From Ralstonia sp. A12 (GTDB lineage: Bacteria; Pseudomonadota; Gammaproteobacteria; Burkholderiales; Burkholderiaceae), in contig NZ_JSZO01000008.1 in assembly GCF_000801955.1 (NCBI RefSeq), positions 186,001 through 250,000 of the forward strand: a DNA stretch of 64,000 nt. Reading direction: 5' to 3'. Both the position numbers and the translations under genes were made by a program. The notes beneath the pieces are model-generated. The model ran no database searches. It saw nothing but the letters and a program-made list of their open reading frames with translations, and was not told where the DNA came from. The number at the start of each line of letters is the position of its first letter. Positions within the stretch are counted from its first letter, which is position 1. This document shows, piece by piece, positions 43,385 to 52,097 of the stretch.

Positions 43385-45445
43385 TCAGATGTCCAGCACG
43401 AGAAGTTCGCCCTTCGCGCGCGAACAGCACGGCGTGAAATGCTCGTTCCGCTGCCGCTGCTCATCTGTGAGCACACAATCGAGATGCTCTACCTCACCTG
43501 CGATCACCCGCGTGACACACGTGCCGCAGACGCCCTCCTCGCACGAGGTCGGGATCTTCACACCGTGTTCGGCCAGCAATGCGGTGACCGTCATGTGCTG
43601 GGGCACCCGGTAGACCTTACCGGTGCTCGCGAGCTGCACGTCAAAGGCATGCACGATGGTGGGCTTGCCCACGATGGGCCCGAAGCGTTCGCAATGCAGT
43701 TGCTGCTCCGGCCAGCCACGCTGCCGTGCAGCAGCTAGTGCCGCGTTGACGAAGCCCGACGGCCCGCACACATACAGATGCGTACCCGCCGGCTGCCGGT
43801 CGAGCACCTGTTCAACGTTGATCCGGTGCTGCACACCGGCATCACTGAAGTGATACGCCACCCGGCGTGCAAACGGCGCCTTCGCAAGCCGCTGCAAGAA
43901 CGCCGCCCGGGGCCGCGAGCGCGCGCAGTAGTGCATTTCGAACTCCGCCGCGCGGCGCGACAGCCGCTCCGCCATGCAGACAATAGGCGTAATGCCGATG
44001 CCGCCGGCCAGCAGCAACGAATGCGGTGCAGACTCGTCCAGTGCGAAGCGGTTGCTGGGCTTGCCGATCTCAAGCAAGTCCCCTTCGCGAACGTGCCCAT
44101 GCATCGCAATCGATCCGCCGCGCGATGGGTCGGTCCGCAGCACCGCAATCACATAGCGATGCCGCTCCTGCGGGTCGTTGCACAGCGAGTACTGGCGCAC
44201 CATGCCATTGCCCATGTGCACGTCGATATGCGCTCCGGCGGTGAACCGTGGCAGCTTTTTCCCTGCCGGGTGCACCAGCTCGAACGCGCAGACGGCGTCG
44301 GCTTCCTTCGTCTTCTTCGCAACACGCACCACCAGGCGTGCGTGGTTCGCCCCACTGCGCCGCACCCGGCGCAGGTAATTGCGGATGCCGGTGTAGGCCA
44401 GCACGGGCACGCAGAGCGCACCGAATATCAGGAGCAATTTCCCCAACACGCCGCCCACCAGCCCGGTGTGCCATGACAGCAACCAGAAATACAGTTTGTG
44501 CCCGAGACTGCTTTGCGTGTACGGAACGTACTTCAGCACCTTCCCCGAGTACGCATCCATGTACAGCATCGTGCGTGCGTTCGCATGCGGGGCACTACGA
44601 TCGATCAGGTACATCTCGACCGGCGCCCGTGGTTTTTCCGGGATATGCATCAGCGCATCACGCGGCTCGGGCGACAACGACTGTGCGGTCTGCCAGAAAC
44701 GCTCAAGCGGCAGGCGTGTCGCGCCGGTTGATTGCACTTCCGACTTTGGCGGCTTTGCAGGCTCGGGCGAGCCCACGAGCGCATAGAGACCGTGCGCATA
44801 CCAGTCAAACGCCTGTGGCAAGCCGCTCAGTACCATCGACAGGAGGATCAGGCCGCCATAAATGCCAGCCGTCCGATGCAGGCGGTAAGGCGACACCACG
44901 CGCGTTGTTCCAGACCTGAGCGAGAACGCATCCCGCCAGCCACCGCGCGTGCGGGGCCACCAGAGCGCAACGCCGCCGCCAATCAGCAACACGCCGAACA
45001 AGATCGCGCTTGTCCCAGTGATCAGGCTGCCGTTCTTCATGAAACGGAAGCGGTGGATTTTCTCGATGGTGCCAAGCAGACCACCATAGCGGGCCCGCTC
45101 GCCCAGCACCGCTCCGGTACATGGGTTCAGGTAGACGAAATGCTGATCGGTGAACCGGACCATCGCAGACGGCATGCGCACTGCACCAGGTTCGCCCGCA
45201 ACCATTCGGATGTAATCGAGCTTGGCATCGGCCCGCAACGCGGCTGCATTGGCCGTCAGCGTATCGAGAGGCACGCGGCCCGTGCAAGTCGGCACCGTCA
45301 GCAGATCGCTATTGAGCACGGGCTCAAGCTCCGGACGGAATGCGATCGATGCGCCCGTCACCGCCATCAGTAGGATCACGAGCCCGACCGTCAAGCCGGT
45401 ATAGCGATGCATCTGAAAGAGACGGGAACGAAATGCGGGGCTCAT
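43385..45445 (-). CDS. PepSY membrane protein fused to FMN/NAD(P)H and 2Fe-2S reductase
   Basis: 686 residues in two parts. Residues about 1-375 are a PepSY-associated membrane domain with four helices and conserved His (FQMHRYTGLTVGL, IEKIHRFRF, RLHRTAGIYGGL, LLSWHTGLVGG). Residues about 380-590 are a phthalate-dioxygenase-reductase-like module: RQYSLCNDP for flavin, LLLAGGIGITPI for nicotinamide, YVCGPSGFV. A plant-type 2Fe-2S domain ends the protein, with C635, C640, C643 and C674. The enzyme could pass electrons from cytoplasmic NAD(P)H across the membrane through haem to a periplasmic ligand, as PepSY reductases do for ferric siderophores (inference). First gene of its operon. Confidence 0.88.
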   Translation of the reverse strand: MSPAFRSRLFQMHRYTGLTVGLVILLMAVTGASIAFRPELEPVLNSDLLTVPTCTGRVPLDTLTANAAALRADAKLDYIRMVAGEPGAVRMPSAMVRFTDQHFVYLNPCTGAVLGERARYGGLLGTIEKIHRFRFMKNGSLITGTSAILFGVLLIGGGVALWWPRTRGGWRDAFSLRSGTTRVVSPYRLHRTAGIYGGLILLSMVLSGLPQAFDWYAHGLYALVGSPEPAKPPKSEVQSTGATRLPLERFWQTAQSLSPEPRDALMHIPEKPRAPVEMYLIDRSAPHANARTMLYMDAYSGKVLKYVPYTQSSLGHKLYFWLLSWHTGLVGGVLGKLLLIFGALCVPVLAYTGIRNYLRRVRRSGANHARLVVRVAKKTKEADAVCAFELVHPAGKKLPRFTAGAHIDVHMGNGMVRQYSLCNDPQERHRYVIAVLRTDPSRGGSIAMHGHVREGDLLEIGKPSNRFALDESAPHSLLLAGGIGITPIVCMAERLSRRAAEFEMHYCARSRPRAAFLQRLAKAPFARRVAYHFSDAGVQHRINVEQVLDRQPAGTHLYVCGPSGFVNAALAAARQRGWPEQQLHCERFGPIVGKPTIVHAFDVQLASTGKVYRVPQHMTVTALLAEHGVKIPTSCEEGVCGTCVTRVIAGEVEHLDCVLTDEQRQRNEHFTPCCSRAKGELLVLDI

Positions 45446-46172
45446 GCGCGGCTCGGATGAAGACGGTTCATGCCGCCATTCTTGGTTCCCGAACCTGAAC
45501 GGAAACTGAATCCTGGGAGGGAATCAGGGTAAGTCCTAGGGCAACGGCGAAAAGCACGCAATCCGGCCTACATGGCGGCCATCCACCACGACAGACCGTG
45601 GTCGCGCACCTTGGCCATCTTGGCATTCGAGTATCCAGCGCAGATGTGGAATGCAGCGACGCTGGGCGAGCGTTGGCAGACAGGCACGCGCCAGATGTGT
45701 GCTCCTATTTGTGGAAGGTGAAGCCTTGCATGCGCTGGTGTGCGGGCGCTCTACACTCTGGCCACGTTGGAAGCCAGCGCCATGCCGCCCGCAGATACGC
45801 TGGAAATGTCGGAGATGTTGAAGACGCTTGCCCTACAAAGCGGTTTGCGATCCATCAACGCATTGAACGCAGCCTGCGCCAACCTGTTTGGCAGCGAACT
45901 CGAGCAGCTGATACCCGCAAACGCAACGACCTCGCACACCGCCGAGCATGCTGGCTCTGCGACCTGGACCGGCTGGGATCAGCCACTAGCGTTGATGGCC
46001 TAGTTATCACAATAGAGGTACACGAAGAATCACTGCCAATGCAGGTTAGACATGGGTTGATCGCAACCTTCGATGCTTGCGGTACTGGCAAGCACTTCAG
46101 CGAGAACCCGTGCCCCTTCGTGGCGACCAGTTCGGAAAGATCAGCCCTAAACAGCTCAACGCAAGTTCTGGC
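45446..46172. other. 727-bp gap between envelope locus and catabolic region
   Basis: The left end has the regulator repeat (45495-45510) of the reductase operon. Elsewhere an 87-codon rightward frame (45740-46003, helical, EMSEMLKTLALQSGLRS) is the only candidate gene; it lacks a good ribosome site and I do not recognise it. Confidence 0.5.
45495..45510 (-). promoter_or_regulatory. Regulator direct repeat before reductase operon
   Basis: On the minus strand this reads TTCAG-TTTCCG-TTCAG, two perfect half sites 11 bp apart, 50 bp before the start codon at 45445. It is the cleanest of the repeats shared with 26899-26925 and 36528-36565. Confidence 0.65.
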
Positions 46173-46910
46173 TCAGCAATCCGCCTTGCGAAACAGATTC
46201 GCCCGCATCGGCCGCACAAAGCGCGCGCCGTCCTGGCCCATGTGTCGCTCGAATGCTTCGCGCACACGCCAGATCAGGGCATCGGTCAGTCCGAAATCGC
46301 TGTGTGTGACGTGCATTGCCTTGCGCTCAAAATCGGGAAAATCTCGAAACTGCACCGGAACCAAATAGTGAATCTCGCTCGTCTGTGCCCATCTGCCGTC
46401 AGCACTGGCGCGCACAAGGGCGTCAAACGCGACCCGTCGCACCACCTGCTCGTCATGGAACAACCGGATGATCTCGTTCAGCTCCCCTGTGAAAACCGGT
46501 TCGGCAAACCAGGCGACCCCACCCGGACGTAGTACCCGATGAATCTCGTCGAGGGCTTGATCCAGCAGGTCGATGGGAACATGGTGCAACGACTTGAACA
46601 TCAGTACCGCATCGCACGACTCTGACTTGCAGGGAATGGCCTGCGCGGACCCGGCTTCGTAACTGATATTGGTATGAAGGTTGCGGGCCTGGTTGCGCTC
46701 CAACTGGATGTGGTCGACCTCCAGGGCGCGAATTTGTACCGTCGGCCATGCGTCGGCAATCTTGCGCGTCATGTCGCCCGTTCCGCAGCCGATCTCGAGG
46801 ATGTCCCGCAGCGGAATGCGCAGGGCGGACGGCTGCAGCGCTTCGCGCAGCACGTCCATTTCTTCGCAGACGGTGTCGCAGCCGGGATCGTGGAGTTGCA
46901 TCGCAAGCAT
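46173..46910 (-). CDS. SAM-dependent methyltransferase (class I)
   Basis: 245 residues. The SAM-binding motif I is ILEIGCGTGDMTRKIAD at about residues 37-53, followed by ALEVDH (motif Ia), DAVLMFKSLHHVP (motif II) and VLRPGGVAWFAEP (motif III), the UbiE/Methyltransf_11 pattern. The start codon is 3 bp after the acyl-CoA dehydrogenase stop, so it is the last gene of that operon. The methyl acceptor is unknown and no such gene belongs to the known itaconate pathway. Confidence 0.9.
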   Translation of the reverse strand: MLAMQLHDPGCDTVCEEMDVLREALQPSALRIPLRDILEIGCGTGDMTRKIADAWPTVQIRALEVDHIQLERNQARNLHTNISYEAGSAQAIPCKSESCDAVLMFKSLHHVPIDLLDQALDEIHRVLRPGGVAWFAEPVFTGELNEIIRLFHDEQVVRRVAFDALVRASADGRWAQTSEIHYLVPVQFRDFPDFERKAMHVTHSDFGLTDALIWRVREAFERHMGQDGARFVRPMRANLFRKADC

Positions 46911-46913
46911 GCG

Positions 46914-48086
46914 TCAGAACGACCGCGGCATGCCGAGAATATGCTCGCCCACGTACGACAGGATCAGGTTGGTCGAGATAGGCGCCACCTGATACAAGCG
47001 CGTCTCGCGAAATTTGCGCTCCACATCGTACTCCGCCGCAAAACCGAAGCCGCCGTGGTACTGCAGGCACGCGTTGGCCGCTTCCCAAGAAGCATCCGCT
47101 GCCAGCAGCTTGGCCATGTTGGCCTCGGCACCGCAAGGCTTGTGCGCATCGAACAGGCCCGCCGCCTTGAAGCGCATCAGGCTCGCCGCCTCAATGTTGA
47201 CGAACGCCTTGGCGATCGGGAACTGCACACCCTGGTTCTGGCCAATCGGGCGGCCGAACACGACACGCTCGTTGACGTACTTGGTCACCTTGTCGATAAA
47301 CCAGTAACCGTCGCCGATGCACTCGGCCGCAATCAGGGTGCGCTCCGCGTTCAGGCCGTCGAGGATGTACTTGAAGCCCTTGCCCTCCTCGCCAATCAGG
47401 TTCTCGGCAGGAATCTCCAGATTGTCGAAGAACAGCTCGTTGGTCTCATGGTTGACCATGTTCAGAATGGGCTGGACCGACAGGCCGTTACCGATCGCCT
47501 GACGCAGGTCGACCAGGAAGATCGACATGCCTTCCGACTTTTTCTTGCACTCGGAAATGGGGGTGGTCCGCGCGAGCAGAATCATCAGGTCAGAATGCTG
47601 CACGCGCGAGATCCACACTTTCTGGCCGTTCACCACGTAACGATCGCCTTTCTTAACCGCCACGGTCTTGATTCGCGTAGTGTCCGTGCCGGTGGTCGGC
47701 TCGGTCACAGCCATCGACTGCAGGCGCAACTCACCGCTGGCGATCTTGGGCAGATACTCGCGCTTCTGCGCTTCGGAGCCGTGGCGCAGTAGCGTGCCCA
47801 TGTTGTACATCTGGCCGTGGCACGCACCGGAATTACCACCCGCGCGATTGATCTCTTCCATGATGATCGAGGCCTGTGTCAGTCCGAGGCCAGAACCACC
47901 GTACTCCTCGGGGATCAGCGCCGCCAGCCATCCGGCAGCCGTCAGGGCATTGACGAAGTCCTCCGGATATCCGCGCTGCTCGTCGATCTTGCGGAAATAC
48001 TCCGCCGGAAATTGGCTGCACAGATCGCGGATAGCTTCGCGGATGTCTTGATATTCGTCGACTCGGGTGAGCACGTTGGTCTCCAA
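46914..48086 (-). CDS. Acyl-CoA dehydrogenase-like flavoprotein
   Basis: 390 residues with the full ACAD fold: N-terminal helices, the flavin-binding strand region (MAVTEPTTGTDTTRI; GQKVWISRVQHSDL) and C-terminal helical domain (QYHGGFGFAAEYDVERKF). At the position where most family members have the catalytic glutamate (IYEGT-like), this protein has LYQVAPIST, so the usual base is missing. A homologue of this type occurs in the P. aeruginosa itaconate operon (PA0879). It is 8 bp after the hydratase stop and co-transcribed. FAD cofactor is expected; the reaction is uncertain. Confidence 0.92.
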   Translation of the reverse strand: METNVLTRVDEYQDIREAIRDLCSQFPAEYFRKIDEQRGYPEDFVNALTAAGWLAALIPEEYGGSGLGLTQASIIMEEINRAGGNSGACHGQMYNMGTLLRHGSEAQKREYLPKIASGELRLQSMAVTEPTTGTDTTRIKTVAVKKGDRYVVNGQKVWISRVQHSDLMILLARTTPISECKKKSEGMSIFLVDLRQAIGNGLSVQPILNMVNHETNELFFDNLEIPAENLIGEEGKGFKYILDGLNAERTLIAAECIGDGYWFIDKVTKYVNERVVFGRPIGQNQGVQFPIAKAFVNIEAASLMRFKAAGLFDAHKPCGAEANMAKLLAADASWEAANACLQYHGGFGFAAEYDVERKFRETRLYQVAPISTNLILSYVGEHILGMPRSF

Positions 48087-48094
48087 ATGCGGTC

Positions 48095-48943
48095 TTAATG
48101 AATTTCGGCGGTGGCGGTCATAGCCAGCGCCCCATCTTCCTGGCGCACCCAGAGCGAGATCTGGGTGCCCGTCTTATCGCGCTTGCCGCACACCTGGAAT
48201 CTCTGGCCTGAAAACGTCGGGCGCACGCCCTTGAACGTGAAACTGCGCACCAGCGCTGTGGGCAGTTCGCGGTGGACCAGATCCAAAAGCAGCGTGGCCA
48301 GCAGCGGCCCATGCACAATCAGGCCTGGATAGTGTTCAACATCGCGGCAATAGTCCGGGTCATAGTGAATTCGATGGCCGTTGAACGTAAGCGCCGAATA
48401 GCGATACAGCAGAACAGGGTCAGCCTCGATGTTGCGAGACCATTCCTCGTCGGTCGGTGCCAGTACCGCCGCAGGTGGCGCTGCGTCGGGCGCCGCTGCT
48501 TCGCGGTACACGATGTCGTGCTGCTCGGTGATGGCGAGGCCGCGAGCGCTCGCATATTGGTGCTCCACCGCCACGAACGCGAGCGAGCCACTCCGACCGC
48601 TCTTGGCTGTCACATCCAGAATGCGCGAATGCCGTGACGCCACCTCACCCACGCGCAGCGGCTGGTGGAATTGCAGTCGTCCGCCAGCCCACATACGGCG
48701 CGGCAATGGCACAGGCGGGAGAAATCCGCCGCGTTTCGGGTGGCCATCCTCACCGATTTCCGATTGGGGAGCGGGCTGTAGGAAGTACAGCCAATGCCAG
48801 AGCGGACGCACGGCATCGCCGCGCACAACCGGCGGCAGGCCGAGGTCCAGCGTTGCACCTAGAGCACGCACCGGAAAAGCGGTGATCTCATCTTCGAACG
48901 ATTCCGTACGGCCAATCCATTGGCGCAGCGTATCGATGTCCAT
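48095..48943 (-). CDS. FAS1-like dehydratase/hydratase, itaconyl-CoA hydratase candidate
   Basis: 282 residues from ATG at 48943. The N-terminal part (IDTLRQWIGRTESFEDEITA; PLWHWLYFLQP) and the C-terminal hot-dog domain (FNGHRIHYDPDYCRDVEHYPGLIVHGPL, with His and Asp) match the mesaconyl/itaconyl-CoA hydratase family. In the itaconate route this enzyme would convert itaconyl-CoA to citramalyl-CoA. First gene of an operon with the dehydrogenase and methyltransferase; the promoter region has the shared 40-bp motif. Confidence 0.85.
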   Translation of the reverse strand: MDIDTLRQWIGRTESFEDEITAFPVRALGATLDLGLPPVVRGDAVRPLWHWLYFLQPAPQSEIGEDGHPKRGGFLPPVPLPRRMWAGGRLQFHQPLRVGEVASRHSRILDVTAKSGRSGSLAFVAVEHQYASARGLAITEQHDIVYREAAAPDAAPPAAVLAPTDEEWSRNIEADPVLLYRYSALTFNGHRIHYDPDYCRDVEHYPGLIVHGPLLATLLLDLVHRELPTALVRSFTFKGVRPTFSGQRFQVCGKRDKTGTQISLWVRQEDGALAMTATAEIH

Positions 48944-49002
48944 GGCAGTTTCGAGAGTGAATTGCATCGGACTCGACTATGCGCTCGACTCGCAACCCTT
49001 CA

Positions 49003-49042
49003 AATTCCGAAGTTCGGAACACGCACTTCGCTTGTGCCGAAC
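49003..49042 (-). promoter_or_regulatory. Shared 40-bp motif, copy 1 (hydratase operon)
   Basis: Three half sites GAAC, TTCG and CCGAAC are spaced as in copies 2 and 4. The left part also contains the palindrome TTCCGAA-G-TTCGGAA. The motif ends 60 bp before the start codon at 48943. Confidence 0.55.
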
Positions 49043-49150
49043 ACGGGCGGTCTCGCGTAGCGCTGAACGGGGCGTTCGGAACTTCCGGATGGTCGCGCCC
49101 TCAAGGCTCTGCGACGATAGGGCCATCTGTTTCATCAGTGTTGATTCGGC

Positions 49151-49738
49151 ATGCACGTCCAGCTCCAATGCCGCACGCCCCTCCTGCTGCAGCGGCTTGT
49201 ACCAGCCTTCCCGGTAACGCTCACTGCGTCGAATACCGGACATAGCATTCGCCAGCGTGGTTACCGGAGGTTGCTGCCGGTGGGCCACCCAGTGCGCGTA
49301 CCCGCGTTCGAACCCTTCGACCTCCAACTTACCGGCGACACGTTCAATGCAACCGGCTGCGCTATCGAGCTCAACGAAGAAGAAGCCACTTCGCTGGAAC
49401 CCGCTGCACAGGAGAAGGTATTGCCAGTGCTTGTATCAAGGCTGATTTTCCGAGAGCCGGATACGCCATGGAATGCGAAGTCCACCGCCACGACCCTAGG
49501 GATGGAGCCCGAGCGCCTGCGGGCGCTTTTGTTCGCCCGCGGCGCGGCGCTTAGTCAACTCTGCAGAACACAGCGCCTCATGCGCGCATTATTTGAATCG
49601 GCGCAGACGGAGATGCCGGTTGGGCATCTGAAGCGCCGCATCGGTTGGCCGGAAGCGCGCGACCTCGAAGTCACCTTCTATGAATGGTTCGGTGTTTCGT
49701 TACAAACAGTCGCGCGACTGCGTGAAGGTGGTCTCTGA
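49151..49738 (+). CDS. AraC-like regulator (short)
   Basis: 195 residues. The C-terminal 90 residues look like a diverged AraC helix-turn-helix pair: TLGMEPERLRALLFARGAALSQL then RRIGWPEARDLEVTFYEWFGVSLQTVARLR. The N-terminal part (about 1-95) has beta-strand character but is shorter than usual AraC ligand domains, so the gene may be truncated or a short variant. It is divergent from the hydratase operon and could regulate it, although the LysR gene at 52098 is the better candidate. Confidence 0.55.
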   Translation: MHVQLQCRTPLLLQRLVPAFPVTLTASNTGHSIRQRGYRRLLPVGHPVRVPAFEPFDLQLTGDTFNATGCAIELNEEEATSLEPAAQEKVLPVLVSRLIFREPDTPWNAKSTATTLGMEPERLRALLFARGAALSQLCRTQRLMRALFESAQTEMPVGHLKRRIGWPEARDLEVTFYEWFGVSLQTVARLREGGL

Positions 49739-49855
49739 AGACGGCAACGGGCGACCATGATGGTTAGCCCGCTCCAGAAGCGCGGGATGCAGATCCCCCA
49801 CGCTACGGACTGTCTTCATGCTGGACGTACGTAGGATGGGAATCTCGTTCGGCGT

Positions 49856-50671
49856 TCACGGCGCCGATTCGCCCGACTGACGCAACAGTTTTTCCGCACG
49901 CTGAATCACTGGGGCATCAACCATCTTTCCGTCGAGTTGGAACGCACCCGGGCTGAATTTCGCCTGTTCAAGCACACGTCGCGCCCACTCGATCTCGACC
50001 GGATTGGGGCTGAAAGCCTGGTTGGCCGTACCGACTTGGCTGGGATGAATGCAAAGCTTGGCGCCGAACCCGAGCCGTCGGCTTCGAACACAGGCAGCTC
50101 GCAGCACGTCTTCATTTCCAATTTCGAGCGTCACGCCATCAACCGGCGACTGGATCCCTGCCAGAGCAGATGCCAATACAAGCTGTGAACGGAACGTCAG
50201 CAGCTCCGCATCGTCGCCGTCAATGCCGAGCTCCGTGCGGAAATCGACGGTACCGAACACGAGCCGGTCCACACCTCGCCCTGCGGCAATCGCGTTGACA
50301 TTGACCATACCGCGCGCCGTTTCGATCAGGGGCAACAACGGTACTGAGGAGAGGCGCGCACGTACCGCCGCAACGTCATCTTCAGTACTGGTCTTGGGCA
50401 CGATTACAGCCTGCACCCCCGGCAGCGTACATAGTCTCAAGTCGTCATCGCACCAAGGTGTTTCGAGACTGTTGATGCGAACGATGCCGGCCCCTCCGCC
50501 AGCAAGGTAGTCGGCCAGATGGTGCCGGGCCGCGTTCTTGGCTTCCATCGACACCGCATCCTCCAAGTCCAGGATGACCGCATCCGCTCCTGCGGCCTGC
50601 GCCTTGGCAAAGCGCTCGGGGCGGTTGGCTGGAACGAAGAGGTAGGACCGGGCTGAGCGTTGATCAGTCAT
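49856..50671 (-). CDS. HpcH/HpaI-family CoA lyase, citramalyl-CoA lyase candidate
   Basis: 271 residues from ATG at 50671. RSYLFVPANRPERFAKA, AVILDLEDAV, LLPLIETARGMVN, FGTVDFRTELG and AKLCIHPSQV are the TIM-barrel motifs of CitE-like lyases, with the metal-binding Glu and Asp present. It would cleave citramalyl-CoA to pyruvate and acetyl-CoA. It lies 46 bp after the CoA-transferase gene and should be co-transcribed. Confidence 0.88.
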   Translation of the reverse strand: MTDQRSARSYLFVPANRPERFAKAQAAGADAVILDLEDAVSMEAKNAARHHLADYLAGGGAGIVRINSLETPWCDDDLRLCTLPGVQAVIVPKTSTEDDVAAVRARLSSVPLLPLIETARGMVNVNAIAAGRGVDRLVFGTVDFRTELGIDGDDAELLTFRSQLVLASALAGIQSPVDGVTLEIGNEDVLRAACVRSRRLGFGAKLCIHPSQVGTANQAFSPNPVEIEWARRVLEQAKFSPGAFQLDGKMVDAPVIQRAEKLLRQSGESAP

Positions 50672-50717
50672 TGCGAGTGATTTCCAGGATGAACTGTGGT
50701 GCCGCGAGTCAACGTTG

Positions 50718-51896
50718 TCAGATCGCGCCAGCTTCCGCGAGTCGATCGATCTCGGTCTTGTCGTAGCCGAGTTCAGCCAGGATGGCCCGGCTTTGCTGGC
50801 CAAGAGCTGGCACACCATCCATGCGTGGTGCAAATGCGCCGGGCATGCCGGGCGGGTACAGGGCTGGGATCTCGCCGACGGGAGACGGAACGCTCGTCCA
50901 CCGCCCGCGCGCCATGAGCTGCGGGTGGTTCCAGACGTCCTGCATATCGTTCATGCGTGCGTTGGCGATCTGTGCCCGCTCAAGCCGTTCGACCACGGCC
51001 TCGGCCGTCAGCGAAGCAAACGCCTCATGGATGAGCGCCGTCAGTGCCTCGCGGTTCCTGGCTCTCAGCGAATTCGCTGAGAAGCGCTCGTCGGTAGCCA
51101 ACGCCGGCTGTTCAAGCACTACGCGGCAGAACACCTCCCATTCGCGCTCGTTCTGCAAGCCAAGGATGACAGTCTTGCCATCGCCGGCCTTGAACGGACC
51201 ATAGGGAAAAATGGTGGCGTGGGACGCACCGGCACGGGGCGGAGGTGCGGCACCCTCGTAGGCGTAGTACAGCGGGTAGGTCATCCACTCGACCATGCTC
51301 TCCAACATCGAGATGTCGATGTGCGCGCCTCGGTTGGTCTGATTGCGCTGCAGAAGTGCGCCCAGGATATTCGTGTAGGCGTACATGCCAGCGGCGATGT
51401 CAGCAATCGAGCACCCGGCCTTGGAGGGCTGCTCCGCCGTGCCGGTGATCGACACAAAGCCGGACTCCGCCTGGATCAGCAGGTCATAGGCTTTCTTGTC
51501 GCGGTAGGGCCCGTCGTTGCCATAGCCAGAGATGTCACAGACGATCAGGCGTGGGCGAATCTTCGACTGCGTCTCGTAGGACAAACCTAAGCGCTCTGCA
51601 GCGCCGGGGGCCAGGTTCTGTACCAGCACATCAGCCTTATCGAGCAGTGAATCCAAAATGGTCTGCGCCTGGGGATGCTTCAAATCCAGCGCAAGGCTTT
51701 CCTTCGAGCGATTGGTCCAGGCAAAGTGGGACGACAGGCCGTCCACGCGTTCGTCATACCCGCGCGCAAAGTCACCTACCTTGGGCCGCTCAACCTTAAT
51801 GACGCGAGCGCCAAGATCAGCCAGCTGGCGCGTACAAAACGGCGCAGCGATTGCATGTTCGAGCGAAACTACAGTGATGCCATCGAGAGGACGCAT
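50718..51896 (-). CDS. Family III (CaiB/BaiF) CoA-transferase, itaconate CoA-transferase candidate
   Basis: 392 residues from ATG at 51896. RPLDGITVVSLEHAIAAPFC at the start and the aspartate in SIADIAAGMYAYTNILGAL (D166, equal to the catalytic Asp that forms the CoA anhydride) identify the family. VIKVERPKVGDFAR is the CoA-site strand. In the itaconate route it activates itaconate with succinyl-CoA. It is first of a two-gene operon and divergent from the LysR gene at 52098. Confidence 0.9.
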   Translation of the reverse strand: MRPLDGITVVSLEHAIAAPFCTRQLADLGARVIKVERPKVGDFARGYDERVDGLSSHFAWTNRSKESLALDLKHPQAQTILDSLLDKADVLVQNLAPGAAERLGLSYETQSKIRPRLIVCDISGYGNDGPYRDKKAYDLLIQAESGFVSITGTAEQPSKAGCSIADIAAGMYAYTNILGALLQRNQTNRGAHIDISMLESMVEWMTYPLYYAYEGAAPPPRAGASHATIFPYGPFKAGDGKTVILGLQNEREWEVFCRVVLEQPALATDERFSANSLRARNREALTALIHEAFASLTAEAVVERLERAQIANARMNDMQDVWNHPQLMARGRWTSVPSPVGEIPALYPPGMPGAFAPRMDGVPALGQQSRAILAELGYDKTEIDRLAEAGAI

Positions 51897-51969
51897 AGCG
51901 GGTATGAAGAGTCGAGCAAGGTCTGCGCGGCGGCGCAAGACTAGTCTCGGTTCATCGCTCGCGCTCGTA

Positions 51970-52009
51970 AATCTCAAAAATGCGAACCACGCATTCAGCT
52001 CTATCGAAC
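51970..52009. promoter_or_regulatory. Shared 40-bp motif, copy 2 (CoA-transferase/LysR divergon)
   Basis: It begins AATCTCAAAAATGCGAACC and continues with ATTC and TATCGAAC half sites. It lies between divergent genes, 74 bp before the CoA-transferase start and 89 bp before the LysR start. About 30 of 40 positions match copy 4 at 61388. Confidence 0.65.
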
Positions 52010-52097
52010 ATCAGGTGAAGCAAACAGTCCGCACTCTGGTCATTGCCAATTGCGAGCCTTTTCGCAGCTTGCTACAGTGGCGCGCCGAGGAACCCAT

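Noticed and set aside
16933-45445. Assignment of the locus as a lanthanide (lut-like) or phosphate (pst) uptake system
   Set aside because: A beta-propeller, receptor and binding proteins recall both, but the ABC proteins are of SsuABC type, PstCAB are missing and no methanol-dehydrogenase genes are near. The substrate is left open.
45740-46003. 87-codon rightward frame in the large gap
   Set aside because: Helical but without a ribosome site or known family; listed only as part of the gap description.
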